Assembly (NCBI RefSeq): GCF_000003195.3
Contig: NC_012877.2
Location: 11,201,106 to 11,265,105, forward strand
Direction of reading: 5' to 3'
From: Sorghum bicolor
Taxonomy: Eukaryota; Streptophyta; Magnoliopsida; Poales; Poaceae
Length of the DNA stretch: 64,000 bases
Shown here piece by piece: positions 21,141 to 31,408 of this stretch (positions are counted from its first letter, which is position 1; each line of letters begins with the position of its first letter). Under the pieces are notes generated by a model. It was not told the origin of the DNA and made no database searches. It saw only the letters and a list, made by a program, of their open reading frames with translations. The translations under genes were made by a program, and so were the position numbers.

Positions 21141-21595
21141 ATCCTGCTGCTGCACCCTGTGGAGGTTGACTAGAGTTGCGCCTTGACGACGACGACGACG
21201 ACCTCTCGTCCCTCCGGAAGCCGACCCAGCAGCCTGAGTGAGGACTGCGACGTGGCTTCACGATCGGAGCAGCGACATCTCCACTGGATACTCTTTGCCG
21301 CCACGACCAGCAATGGCAGCGGACCGAGATGGCCCATTACATCGATGCCCGCATTATAACTCGTGCATCTATGGGGTTAGACTAGACCGCAGACTCCATG
21401 AAGATGAAGTGGGGGTATCCTTGCGTCGTAAGAGAATTAGCTCGTGCATATATATAAAGATGTCGGCCAGAAGATATGTGGGAGATTTTAAATACAATTA
21501 TTAACAATATCCCGATAATGAATAATAGTTCATCTCTTTTTTTGTCTTCGTGTTCTCCTTGTATGAACTACCCAGTCGTGAGAGACGGCACTTTC

Positions 21596-22193
21596 TTTTT
21601 CAGACCAGTTAACACAGACACTTATAAACATGAGTGCACGTTCATTTCTATGAACGTATGCACACACACTCTATTTTTATAAACATCTCCGAAGAACCGA
21701 GTTGGACTGAAAAATCTCAAAATTGACGAAGTCATCACAGACATTCCATTGTCGACGGACACATCGCCTACCACTAAAAGTATAGTAATAGCTAAATCTT
21801 AGAATAAGACCTTGTTTAGTTCACCCAAAAACCAAAAAAATTTTGGAACTAGCCTTGTTTAGTTGCCAAATTTTTTTTGGAAAAACGCTACTGTAGCACT
21901 TTTGTTTGTATTTGACAAACATTGTCCAATCTTGGTGTAACTAGGCTCGTAAGATTCGTCTCGCAAATTAAAAGTGAACTGTGCAATTAGTTTTTGTTTT
22001 TATCTATATTTAATACTCAATGCATATGCCACAACATTCGATGTGACAAGAAATCTTGAAAAGTTTTTGGTTTTTGGAATAAACTAAACAAAGGCAAGGT
22101 CTAAATCTATGAAAGTGTGAGCACCTATATCAAATCGAAGACTTAAATCCGGATGAGCAGATTCCACCTAAAAAACCCAATCAGCTGCACTTC
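21596..22193. repeat. Grass dispersed repeat interrupted by MITE
   Basis: Sequence with ATGAACGTATGCACACACAC and CATCTCCGAAGAACCGAG, continuing beyond the MITE at 21808-22101 with GTGAGCACCTATATCAAATC. I recognise this as a repeat common in grass genomes but cannot assign its class. Confidence 0.45.
21808..22101. mobile_element. Tourist-like MITE (GGCCTTGTTTAG family)
   Basis: The ends GACCTTGTTTAGTTC and, inverted, GACCTTGCC/TTTGTTTAGTT have TAA duplicated at 21805-21807 and 22102-22104. A second internal GCCTTGTTTAGTTGCC near 21850 suggests a partial duplication of the left end. The interior carries the family's ACTGTAGCACTTT, AACTAGGCTC and AAGATTCGTCTCG blocks. Confidence 0.85.
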
Positions 22194-22380
22194 GGCCTTG
22201 TTTAGTTCCCAAAAATTTTCATTTTGGTGTACTGTAGCACTTTCGTTTTTATGTGACAAACATTGTCCAATAATGGATTAACTAGGCTCGAAAGATTCAT
22301 CTCGTGATTTATAGGTAAACTGTGCAATTAGTTTTTATTTTTATTTATATTTAATGCTCTATGCATATGCCGCAAGATTC
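22194..22380. mobile_element. Tourist-like MITE, right end missing
   Basis: It starts GGCCTTGTTTAGTTCCC and carries the family's interior blocks, but stops after CCGCAAGATTC where the next copy begins. Confidence 0.8.
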
Positions 22381-22624
22381 GGGCATTGTTTAGTTCCTTG
22401 GCGAAATTTTTTCGCAACACTGTAGCACTTTCGTTTGTTTGTGGTAATTATTATCCAATCATGAACTAACTAGGCTCAAAAGATTCGTCTCGTAAATTTC
22501 GACCAAACTGCGCAATTAGTTTTTATTTTCGTTTATATTTAATACTCAATGCATGTGTCTAAAGATTCAATGTGGCGGGAAATTTTTTAAAAAAATTGGA
22601 TTTTGGGTCGAAGTAAACAAGGCC
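22381..22624. mobile_element. Tourist-like MITE adjoining previous copy
   Basis: It starts GGGCATTGTTTAGTTCC and ends AGTAAACAAGGCC. Same family as the copies at 21808 and 22194, and placed head-to-tail with the latter. Confidence 0.8.
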
Positions 22625-22703
22625 TAGACAAGGCCGTGAGAGACGGAACCTTTAGCTGACATGGATTGGATTCTCATTTGATTTGGTGCGCCAGCTTTTT
22701 TAA

Positions 22704-23498
22704 GAGTAAAGGCCATCAGCGGTCCCTAAATTTGTTCGGATGTGTCATCCTGGTTCTTAAACTCGCAAAATGACCGTTTAGGTACCTAAACTTGTTCGGT
22801 TGTGTCATCCTGGTCCCTAAACTTAAAAATCTCTTATATAGGTCCTCAAACTTGTTCAGTTGTGTCATCCCGGTCCCTAAACTTGTTTTTAAGTCTTATC
22901 TGGGTCAAACAGGACGAATCTAAAAACTCTATATTGGAAAATAATTCATAACTTTTTCATATGAACTCAAATGAAGATAAACTTTATATCAAAATTGTAG
23001 GCAGCAACGTGATCTACAACTTTGCAGTTGAAAAGTTTTTAAATTAAAATCGTTTAGGTTCCCAAAATATTTTTTATAAGTTTATAGATTTTAAAATTTA
23101 AAATTAAATTTTATAACACTAAACGACTTCAAATAAAAAACTTTTCAACTACAAAGTTGTAGATTGTGCTGAGGACTATAACTTTGGTATAAAATTTGTC
23201 TTCATTTAAGTTCATATGAAAAAGTTATGAATTATTTTTTGATATAGAGTTGTTAGATCGCTTTGTTTTGACCCAGATGAGATTCAAAACCAAGCTTAGG
23301 GACCGAGATGACATAACTGAGCAACTTTGAGGATCTAAACGGATGATTTTTAAGTTTAGGGACCGGGATGACACAATCGAACAAGTTTAGGGACCGAGAT
23401 GACACAGATGAACAAGTTTGAGGACCTAAACAATCGATTTGTGAGTTTAGGGACCGAGATGACACAATAGCACAAGTTTAAGGACCGGTAGTGGACTC
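22704..23498. mobile_element. Foldback (MULE-like) element, 795 bp
   Basis: Nearly the whole element is one inverted repeat with arms of roughly 390 bp. The left arm begins GAGTAAAGGCCATCAGCGG and the right arm, inverted, GAGTCCACTACCGG. Both then share GGTCC(C/T)TAAA blocks and the AAGTTGTAG module. A 9-bp duplication (C/T)TTTTTTAA at 22695-22703 and 23499-23507, one mismatch, fits a Mutator-like mechanism. No ORF. Strong hairpin RNA potential. Confidence 0.8.
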
Positions 23499-23590
23499 TT
23501 TTTTTAATTATTCTTTAGAGTTGACGCTAGGTCTTGGTCAGTGTGGTCCAGCTAGCCCTCCACCTAACTGGGCACTACTCCTAGTACTAG

Positions 23591-24275
23591 GCGATGTGGT
23601 CTGTGTTGTTGACGCCAGGTTAGCCACGCAGGTTAGGCAGCTGCTCCCTAGCACAAACAGGCCCGGTCCATGGACCAGAAGGAAGTCCCACTTCCCTCGT
23701 TACTAAAATAAAATAAAATCTACAATATATATTACGAGGTACCAATGGGACACACGATGGTAAAAATACATTTGTAGTACCATAGTTGACCAAACATTCT
23801 GCGGTGGAAATTGCTACTGGATTTGCAGAAGTATGAGCAGCGTGGTTAGCAATGGTCTGAGGTGTGTGCGCAACTCTAATAATGGAGGATATATATATAT
23901 CATTACATATCATTTAGAGAATGTATGATGACCAGTTCATGAACCATGACCACTGAGGTAAACGAGAACACTTACTAGCCATGTCAAATCAGCATATCGA
24001 AGTCCTCAACAATCTGAAACCAAATGATACACATCTGTTTGAGATTTTTCTGCGTCAAGAGTCAAGATCATATGCTTTGCTTAACTAAAGAAAACAATGT
24101 CATAAAAGTCTTCATCCTTCTTAGTGTTCCACACGCGCGCCCCATATCAAACTATCGATCTTATACTTTTGGTACTTTATTTATGTCCGTAAACTTTTCA
24201 TGATTATTTGAGCACCCAACTAAGAAATAATTCAGCCGGATTGTATGACCACTCCCAGGACACGAATTTAAAGAA
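23591..24275. other. Unassigned non-coding sequence
   Basis: No supported gene. A short TA run lies near 23890. Confidence 0.3.
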
Positions 24276-24570
24276 GACCTCAATCTTACTCACTTTATTG
24301 GTGGGTGGTCTTTTTAATATATAGGCTAAATTATTCGCTCCCACAAGATATCCAAACTAAGGCATTGTTTAGTTTTCCAAAATTTTTCAAGATTTCCCAT
24401 CATATCGAATCTTGCGGCACATACATGGGACCTCAATCTTACTCACTTTATTGGTGGGTGGTCTTTTTAATATATAGGCTAAATTATTCTCTCCCAAAAG
24501 ATATCCAAACTAGGCCTTGTTTAAATTTTTTAAGATTTCCTATCAAATCGAATCTTGCGGCACATGCATG
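24276..24570. repeat. 155-bp tandem duplication including a MITE end
   Basis: The unit starting GACCTCAATCTTACTCAC occurs at 24276-24430 and again at 24431 to about 24570. Each copy ends in the left part of the GGC(A/C)TTGTTTA MITE, so the first copy carries only a truncated MITE head. Confidence 0.85.
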
Positions 24571-24737
24571 ATGCATTAAATATACATGAAAACAAAAATT
24601 AATTGCACAGTTCATCTGTAAATCACCGAGACGAATCTTTTAAACCTAGTTACTCTATAATTGGACAATGTTTGTCAAATAAAAACGAAAGTGCTACAGT
24701 TTCGAAAACTACAAATTTTTGCGAACTAAACAAGGCC
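24515..24737. mobile_element. Tourist-like MITE, complete
   Basis: The ends GGCCTTGTTTAAA and, inverted, GGCCTTGTTTAGTTCGC enclose the family blocks in reverse orientation. It is followed by TAA; the left side has CTA, an imperfect target duplication. Confidence 0.85.
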
Positions 24738-25189
24738 TAAAGGATATAAACTTGCAACTAAACCATTGTAATCGCTATACTACTGGTTCATTTGTAATAA
24801 AGCGAATTTTGCAGCGGGACATCACACAGACATGTTATTAATCATTGCACATCCCGAAACCCATAATTTTCTAGATATGATTATCAAATTGTGGCTGTTT
24901 ATTATAGGACACCGCACGGATTGTAACATTATTTTTTTATTTATAGAGAGGGAAGGTGGAGGAAATGATATTTATAGCCTTGTCTTCATCCTCTCATTCT
25001 TATGATGATCTCTTTTCTTTCATGGGCTCACAGGTCTTTCTCTTTTTTCTTGTGTTATGTGTGTTGGAGCTAGCATGATCTGTGGTGGTGGGATCTTCCT
25101 CGTGGCCAAGCATCACATGAGGATATCGATGAAGGTGCCGAAGACAGCTACTAAGTTGTCCATGTCGATACAATTGAGGCTAGCACCGT
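24738..25189. other. Unassigned non-coding sequence
   Basis: AT-rich, then a GC-richer part from 25060 with no recognisable gene. From about 25170 it begins to match the copy near 43560. Confidence 0.3.
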
Positions 25190-26503
25190 TGGTAGGGATG
25201 CAAAGTGTGCAAAGAGCGAGACTACTCCTTTTGAGGTCTTGAAAAAAGCTAGTAGCCTAAAACGGATTGATGTTTTCCTAGAACGAGGAGAAGTTTGAAG
25301 GTTTCCTCCGCAGATAGTTTGTTACTAATGATTACAGGGGCCTCATGAACACCATTAAGAAATGCATACTTGATTCCAAAAGGAAGGGTCTTCACTTCGA
25401 TTGGAGGTTTAGATGGAAGCTTAGATTTCTCTAGATCTATGCTTTCTTCTAGGTCGGCTTCTTCTTGGATAAAATCTTCAGCGTCTTCTTCTAGATTGGG
25501 ACAAGAAGTTTCTAGAAGAGATGTAGCCATCACTTCCACCATTGGATCAAGTTCGAGATTTGATTCCTTCTTAGAATTTGTAGAGTTCATTAACGGAATA
25601 CAGAGATTGAAGTTCTTCTCGATTATCGTCTCCCCTCATGATACCTGTTTAAAAATTTCCTAAGAGGGTTTCTAATCAACAAGTTAAACTCCACTATTGC
25701 GTAGATGTGGAAATTTAAGAGGATCAAACTTTGTTAACAATAGTTGGAGTGGTTTGTGCGATCCTACAGCTCTCGATGAATTATCCACAACAAAAATTTT
25801 AGAAATTTGTTGCTCAAAGCTAGAGATTCATCTCCTAAGTTGTGCATTTGCAAGAGATTTAGACATAATGTTTACTCTAACAGTGGGGTCATAAGGAGAG
25901 TCTAAAGCTATTCTATTATGTAACAAGGAATGGTTGTGGAGGATGGAAGGATCTAAACAATTTCATATGAAGTTTTTACCTGTTTAAGCCACTCCTTGCT
26001 CACAATGGACAATGTGAGCTGTTGAATTGCCTCCTTGAGGTAGTGTTCCTCAAGGCATGTTGGAATATGACGATTGGGAACTTTTCGAGCACAAGACTTG
26101 TTTCACACAGGTTGATTTGAGGAAATTCCAAAGGACAAATTTCTTATTTCTTTGGAAGTTTCGAGGCTGGTGGTTCAAGCTTGACAACTAAGTCTTGCAA
26201 TGTGGATGATAGAGTTTCAGCTATTGAGATCCATTCTTTTGACTTGGGATTGGTTCCTCTTCCTCCTTTAGGGGTGTTCTCAAGAATTTTTGCAACTTCC
26301 TTCCCTTCACTAATGGGGAGATGCAAGAATGCTTCTATTACAGGGTCAAAATAGCGGCAAGTATTGTTGCTCGTGGTAGTGTCATAGTGCATATCTCTAG
26401 TGGCTCGGGTGGACTCAAGAACACAAGAATCACAAATGGGATGCAACAGTTTATCCTAGTTTAGGATAATCGATGCCCTACATGATTCTTGATCTTCTGT
26501 TAG
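25190..26503 (-). pseudogene. Deleted Athila-like gypsy gag-pol fragment, copy 1
   Basis: Read on the minus strand it encodes a gag-end stretch (26446-26144: ISEGKEVAKILENTP, then SKEWISIAETLSSTLQDL). Next comes a protease-like region near 25840-25890 (PYDPTVRVNIMSKSLA), then the pre-RT stretch (25590-25249: PFGIKYAFLNG, then APVIISNKLSAEETFKLL). RT, RNase H and integrase are absent. It closely matches copy 2 at 43575-49605. The junction at 26503 is a Tat LTR. Confidence 0.75.
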
Positions 26504-27244
26504 TGTTGGTGCAAAAGTGGATCTGCAAACACAAAGGGCTAATACCCAATTTGATGTTAAGGCGTGCCAGCCGATTTGACCTTACAATCGATAAAGGTGA
26601 TAACTCGAATACTTTGGTCCTGACAACAGTGATGCGCCCGGATGTCACGGCCAAGAGGTATTCACGCGGAACTCGAGAACTCGTCGAGGTTGACTCAATA
26701 AATTCTTAAGAACTCGTAAGAAAAAGGAAAATATGTAGGGTGACGAAGTCATAAAAAATGTAGATACTAGAATAGATGTAAAAACTTGTGTTTGACTGAT
26801 TGTATTGTCTATTATATTGCCACGAGGTCTATATTTATACCCTGTCAAAAAGAATTACAACCAGACACGACTAGGACTCTAATTCCAAATTGAACGAAAT
26901 CCGTATACAAAACGAACTCTAATAGCTATGGAAAACATTAATCTTTCTACCACAAGTGATCGGCACACTACCACCATCTTATCAGCAATTCCTGCGCCTC
27001 CTCCTGTCATCATCGGCAATTGGCAAACCACCTTCCATTGGCATCGGCAACCACTAGTATCAATCATCGGCATAGATCAATCACCATCCCTGAACTTTGG
27101 CCATATTCTGCTTTTTAGCCATCGGCAACAATTCCCATCGGTAACTCCCTTGATAACCAGTCACCACTCTTTCACTTGCTGATCTATATTTCATCAATTC
27201 CCAGATACGTGTCCGAAGATACACGTCCAAAAACGGTGTCAACA
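26504..27244 (-). repeat. Tat-like gypsy 3' LTR (element on minus strand), copy 1
   Basis: It is bounded by TGTTGG at 26504 and GTGTCAACA at 27244. Homologous LTRs lie at 32536-33263 and 54515-55216; shared blocks are GATCTGCAAACACAAAGGGC and CCAGCCGATTTGACCTTAC. A purine tract (minus strand AAATTGGGGGGCATG) directly to its right identifies it as the 3' LTR of a minus-strand element. Rich in ATCGGCA motifs. Confidence 0.85.
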
Positions 27245-27260
27245 CATGCCCCCCAATTTC
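27245..27260 (-). promoter_or_regulatory. Polypurine tract of Tat-like element
   Basis: Minus-strand AAATTGGGGGGCATG abuts the LTR. The same tract adjoins the LTR at 55216. It primes plus-strand DNA synthesis during reverse transcription. Confidence 0.7.
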
Positions 27261-27643
27261 GCAGTATAAAATCATTAATGCTCCGAATTTCTCTTTAGTA
27301 ATGATGCCTTTCCGCAATTACTCCCCTTTGACAGCAATCAATTACCAAATCCAAACAACCTCAATCCGGATTTCTAGCATACACCTCGAATCCCTCAACT
27401 CCTCGAACCGAACCTCCTAAATATACGTTCATCGGCAATTTTTCCGTTAGAGAGATTTGCCGATGAGCAGACCGGGAGATCCTGCACAGTAAATTATCCC
27501 CCAAAATCATGACCGCTCACTATCAAATCACCTACACAATCCCTTGATTACCATGCGAACGGTTACCATATCCACCTGAACACCCTCGATTTTCACAGAT
27601 ACGGCAAAGAGATAAGTCAGAAATGCCCCTACTCTCTTTGTCC

Positions 27644-27651
27644 TATAAATA
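27644..27651 (+). promoter_or_regulatory. TATA box of antisense PMD gene, copy 1
   Basis: CCTATAAATACTTCC, about 150 bp ahead of ATG 27799. The equivalent box lies at 55721-55728 in copy 2. Confidence 0.6.
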
Positions 27652-27798
27652 CTTCCTTCTTCAGCACCCCTTCTCCACCTTGCTATTCTGCATTCTCAAA
27701 CCCATCTTCCTGGCGGCGGCATTGTTCGTGAAGCCCAAGAACTCCAGCGAGCCCCAGCAGTTCTCCAAATCGTAGATCTTCTTCCTCTCCAGGAAGAA

Positions 27799-29267
27799 AT
27801 GGCCGTAAACTTCACCGTCCCCGAGGTCAATTTTCTCCCGTCTTCTCTTTCTTTCGCCGTACTTTAATCTTCTGCGAATTTATTTACTTAGCACTTTCTT
27901 TCTTTCTTTTTCTGTTCTCCCAACCTTCAAACCTCTAGGAATTGGCTGAGAAAATTGTTATTCCAAGTGAGCAACCCCACTTTCAATGACTCGGTCCATT
28001 GGGAAATCCAGATCTTACCGATCTAATAAATGCAGAAACAAACATGATTCCCTTCAAAACTGAGAACTTTTCCTTAGATCTGTGGAAAGACACCTTCCGA
28101 TCCTGGCCCAATTCTACTAAGGGATGGAAGGATTGGTTCTTGAGAGTTAGTAACTCAAATGAAGTCCAATGGAGTGAGCGTAAATTATACCAGTGCATTA
28201 AGCTATCCATTGCCGATATGGATAGGAATGAGTCACTATTGATAGCTGATTCATACTTCTGGTCGGATACTCAATGCTTTTCTGTTTGGTCACGACCCTG
28301 CTTCCCCCACTCTTGCCGACATGCTCATGCTTACTGGTTTGGATATTGCATCTGCCGATGATAGTCATCTCTACGATCGCAAACCCGAACGCAAAGTAGA
28401 AACCCGCAACATCGACGATTGGTCGAGATACATTCAGAAGTACCAGAAGACAGAACCAGTTGGGCAGAGGGAACATGCTGTTTTCCTGAACATGTGGCTA
28501 GATAAGTTCGTCTTCTGTGGTCGATCGGTAGGACCAACCTTTGTCTACCTATCGGCAGCAGAAAGGCTAGCCGATGGCGGCCGATTTCCTCTTGGCCGAT
28601 ACTTGCTTGGTTCTACCTATCAACTCCTCCACCAAGTGACTGAGAAGCTCCTGTTAGGTCAACCCATCAGCAACCTAGGAGGCCCTTGGTGGTTTATCAA
28701 TATGGGGCTTAATGTCCACATGCACAAACGTCTCTGGTTTGACCTCTTTGCACAACGATTCCCCAGAGATATCGCCAAAGACCGTGAACTGGCTGATGAA
28801 GAATCGGCAACTCGCCCACCTTTGAACTATGGTGAAGCTGCCATAGTCCTACCCGGCACTGGTGGACCAAGTCAGCCGATTCTTCCACACTTTGTATGAT
28901 GGTCTTCCCAAAGATCAGCGGGCATGGATGCCTTATGAAGATCAAGAAACCAGATTCCTGCTCAGTTTCCACCCTTATGATGATGCTCTCAACAAAGATA
29001 ACGACTTAATGATGGCAATCATCACTCCAAGGGCCATCCCAGTGAATACTTTCGGTAGTGGGAAGAACACCAACCCCACTTATGAATTTTATAACTCATC
29101 GGCACTAGCTCGTCAACTGGCTTTTGGGCAGCTACCGATCAGACTCTGTTATGCCGATGTGGTGAAGCCCAGAGAGACTATAACCAGTGGGCTTGAGTGG
29201 ATAAGGATAGCCCAGCTTCAACCAAATGTCGATACAACATATATCGATCTATCAGCTTGGATCCCGA
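27799..29267 (+). pseudogene. Plant-mobile-domain (PMD) gene inside Tat element, copy 1, truncated
   Basis: It runs antisense to its host retrotransposon. Exon 1 (ATG 27799 to 27825, MAVNFTVPE) is joined over a GT-AG intron (27826-27938) to exon 2. Exon 2 encodes ENFSLDLWKDTFRSWPN, WKDWFLRVSNSNEVQW, LADMLMLTGLD, FLNMWLDKFVFCGRS and NLGGPWWFINMGLN, the pattern of the plant mobile (aminotransferase-like) domain. A TGA near 27986, a frameshift near 28270 and a small deletion near 28865 break it. At about 29267 it runs into Athila gag sequence, losing exons 3-6 found in copy 2. Confidence 0.75.
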
Positions 29268-29620
29268 TAATGTGCTGCAAATCTCTAGGAAGTGTTAGAG
29301 ATGAGCACTAGCACCTTCGTGTGTCTTCCCACAGAACTAGTTGGATTGCACCATGTTGATAAGTCCAGGCTTGAGCTCAAAGTTGCCATCGATCTCTGCA
29401 GCAGGTCCAGTGCGGATGTTGTCCGTAGTGAGAGCTGAGAACTCACGGATCGATTTGTTCGCCGTGGCTTCGAACTCTGAAGACAAGTTCCGGTGATCTT
29501 CTTGATTGGATGAAGCTTCTTGCTAAAGTGTTGATGGTCTTTTCTTGAGCTTGGCTCTTGTTTTTCTGAATAATGCTTCGGGATTGTCAACAAAATTTCC
29601 TAGAAGATGTCTTCTATTCA
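29268..29620 (-). pseudogene. Athila-like gag N-terminal fragment
   Basis: The minus strand encodes NFVDNPEALFRKTRAKLKK, then IREFSALTTDNIRTGPAAEI, DGNFELKPGLINMVQ and HFLEICSTLSG, a typical Athila-lineage gag start. Frameshifts and stops (near 29535 and 29296) disrupt it. It ends abruptly at the junction with the PMD gene at about 29267. Confidence 0.75.
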
Positions 29621-29740
29621 TTCATTACCCTGCATAAGATAAAATAGAAAAATATCGGGGTAAAACTGTATGAGAGAATTAATAAGCTCAATCATATTAG
29701 TGATGCGAATGATAACTCAAAATCCTATATTCAATCAACC

Positions 29741-29759
29741 TTCCCCGGCAACGGCGCCA
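29741..29759 (-). promoter_or_regulatory. Primer binding site of Athila-like element
   Basis: Minus-strand TGGCGCCGTTGCCGGGGAA lies 8 bp inside the LTR end at 29768. It is the same site type as at 51220-51237. The lineage is thought to use tRNA-Asp; I rely on recall for the tRNA identity. Confidence 0.8.
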
Positions 29760-29767
29760 AAAATGCT

Positions 29768-31400
29768 TGTTGGGTATTCTTAACATCATTACCAAAAGTA
29801 GACTTAGTTTTCTAATTCTGATAACGGTGCCAAAAATGCCAAACCTATCCCTCATACCACTTAAGCCAAGTTGTCATCCCCAGCATGATATGAGAGATGC
29901 GGTATTGAAATATGCAATTGCTCATCTAAATAAATAATGAATGGGATCTGCAAGCGCACAGATTAATACCGATGTAGCATTTTAATCGGGAAGTATTCTA
30001 GGTATCGTTATTTATATTTTTACCATTGGGAAGGGATTAGCCATCATCAATATTGATTATAGAATGGAATATGAGATTGAGTATCTATCATTGCATGTAT
30101 AATTGAGAACATTTATCTAACTCTTCCATACAGGGGTAAGTGTCACATAAAGGATATAAAGTAATGAATAGTGACAAAGATAATTAATCTGATCAGCATA
30201 ACTTAGCCACATAATAAACATGATAAGCACCTCAATTAGATATTCTAGCAAGTCATTAGCATGGAATTAGAACGAACTACAAGAATATTTCCTAAGTTAT
30301 TCTCAACTATATAGTCTAGCATATCATAGTTAGTGCAAGTATACTTAGCAATCATTGTGAGACAAGACTACGCCCATGCATAGTGATATTAGCAAGGAAT
30401 ATGAGAAACATCGTAATCACTCCCCTGTGATAATGTTGCTCTGCCAGCCCAATACACGAGAGGGGGACTATATAAGAATCAGTGAAGCTGTCACTATCAT
30501 GAACTACCCCGCGATCTGGCATATTGGGTACAATCGCAGATAAATACAGTATAAGCACCACGCCTACACAATATCTATCATTTACCCATGGATCCGATGG
30601 ATAAACGCTATACGATCCTAAACATGTATATAGATCCAATCTAACTAAGCCAAGTATATAACTATGATAAACTAAGAACAATATAATCTTGAATATAAAC
30701 AAGTAGAGCAAAGTCATAACCAATATATTGAAGTAGAACAAAGTCATATTCATAATATTGAAGAACAAAGATGAACAATTAGAAGAACAATTAGAGAATT
30801 ACCAAGAATCCTCTTGACAGATCCGGAAACCAATCGAAGATTGACTCCTTCTAGTTCTAATCCTATGTAGCTATGTTAATCTAGATGTCTAATTGTTGTG
30901 GTGGCTCTAGGCTTGATCAGAGGCTTCTTCTCCCTTGAAGAATAATGAATTAGGGTTGAGAGGCTCTCTCCTCCAGGAGCCAGGGAGTCTAGTTTTATAG
31001 TCCCTCCAAGTGAATATGGGCCGTCGGATCAAACCGACATTGATTGAACGGTTATCCTTGATCCTTTAGGTCGGTGGAGCTTGATCCCGAAAGAGAGTCC
31101 TGATTGAACTCTGCAGGAGGGCGGGCGCCTAGGGCCAGGCTCCGTTTCGCCTCCGCTTCGTTCTCGTGGCTTCTGGAGTCTTCTAGATGTAAGATAATTG
31201 CACGGCACATTGATATCTCTATGTAATCCCGACGTGTGGGCCTTTCTTCCGTATTTCCTGATAACCCCCTACAGAAATAGACAAACACCAAAACTCGTGG
31301 AATTCTGTCAGATAAAACCCTAAGTCTGGATGTTGATTTCATTTGGTTCCTTTTCTTTGTTTATTTGATAATTAAATTTGATACTTAAGGACCGTCAACA
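29768..31400 (-). repeat. Athila-like 5' LTR, minus orientation
   Basis: On the minus strand it starts TGTTGACGGTCCTTAAG at 31400 and ends TACCCAACA at 29768. Shared blocks with the LTRs at 33264, 39421 and 49966 include the ATCAGGAAATA and CCTGGAGGA segments. A minus-strand TATAAAA lies at about 30994-31001. It sits next to Tat gag sequence on the right. At 1633 bp it is longer than its relatives here. Confidence 0.8.
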
Positions 31401-31408
31401 TCTGGCAC

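Larger units (their letters stand above)
21473..23590. repeat. Duplicated non-coding block, copy 2, with nested insertions
   Basis: It matches copy 1 at its left end (21473-21595), middle (22640-22703) and right end (23499-23575). Between these lie a grass dispersed repeat, three Tourist-like MITEs and a foldback element. The unfilled copy 1 shows the order before insertion. Confidence 0.7.

Noticed and set aside
23620..23913. Minus-strand ORF with a vague resemblance to a LINE RNase H tail
   Set aside because: Only a few residues match by eye and no other LINE domain or poly-A tail is near; not supportable.
25370..25663. Plus-strand 97-codon ORF, repeated at 43772-44065
   Set aside because: It is the shadow of the minus-strand gypsy coding sequence in both copies; its conservation is explained by the real frame.
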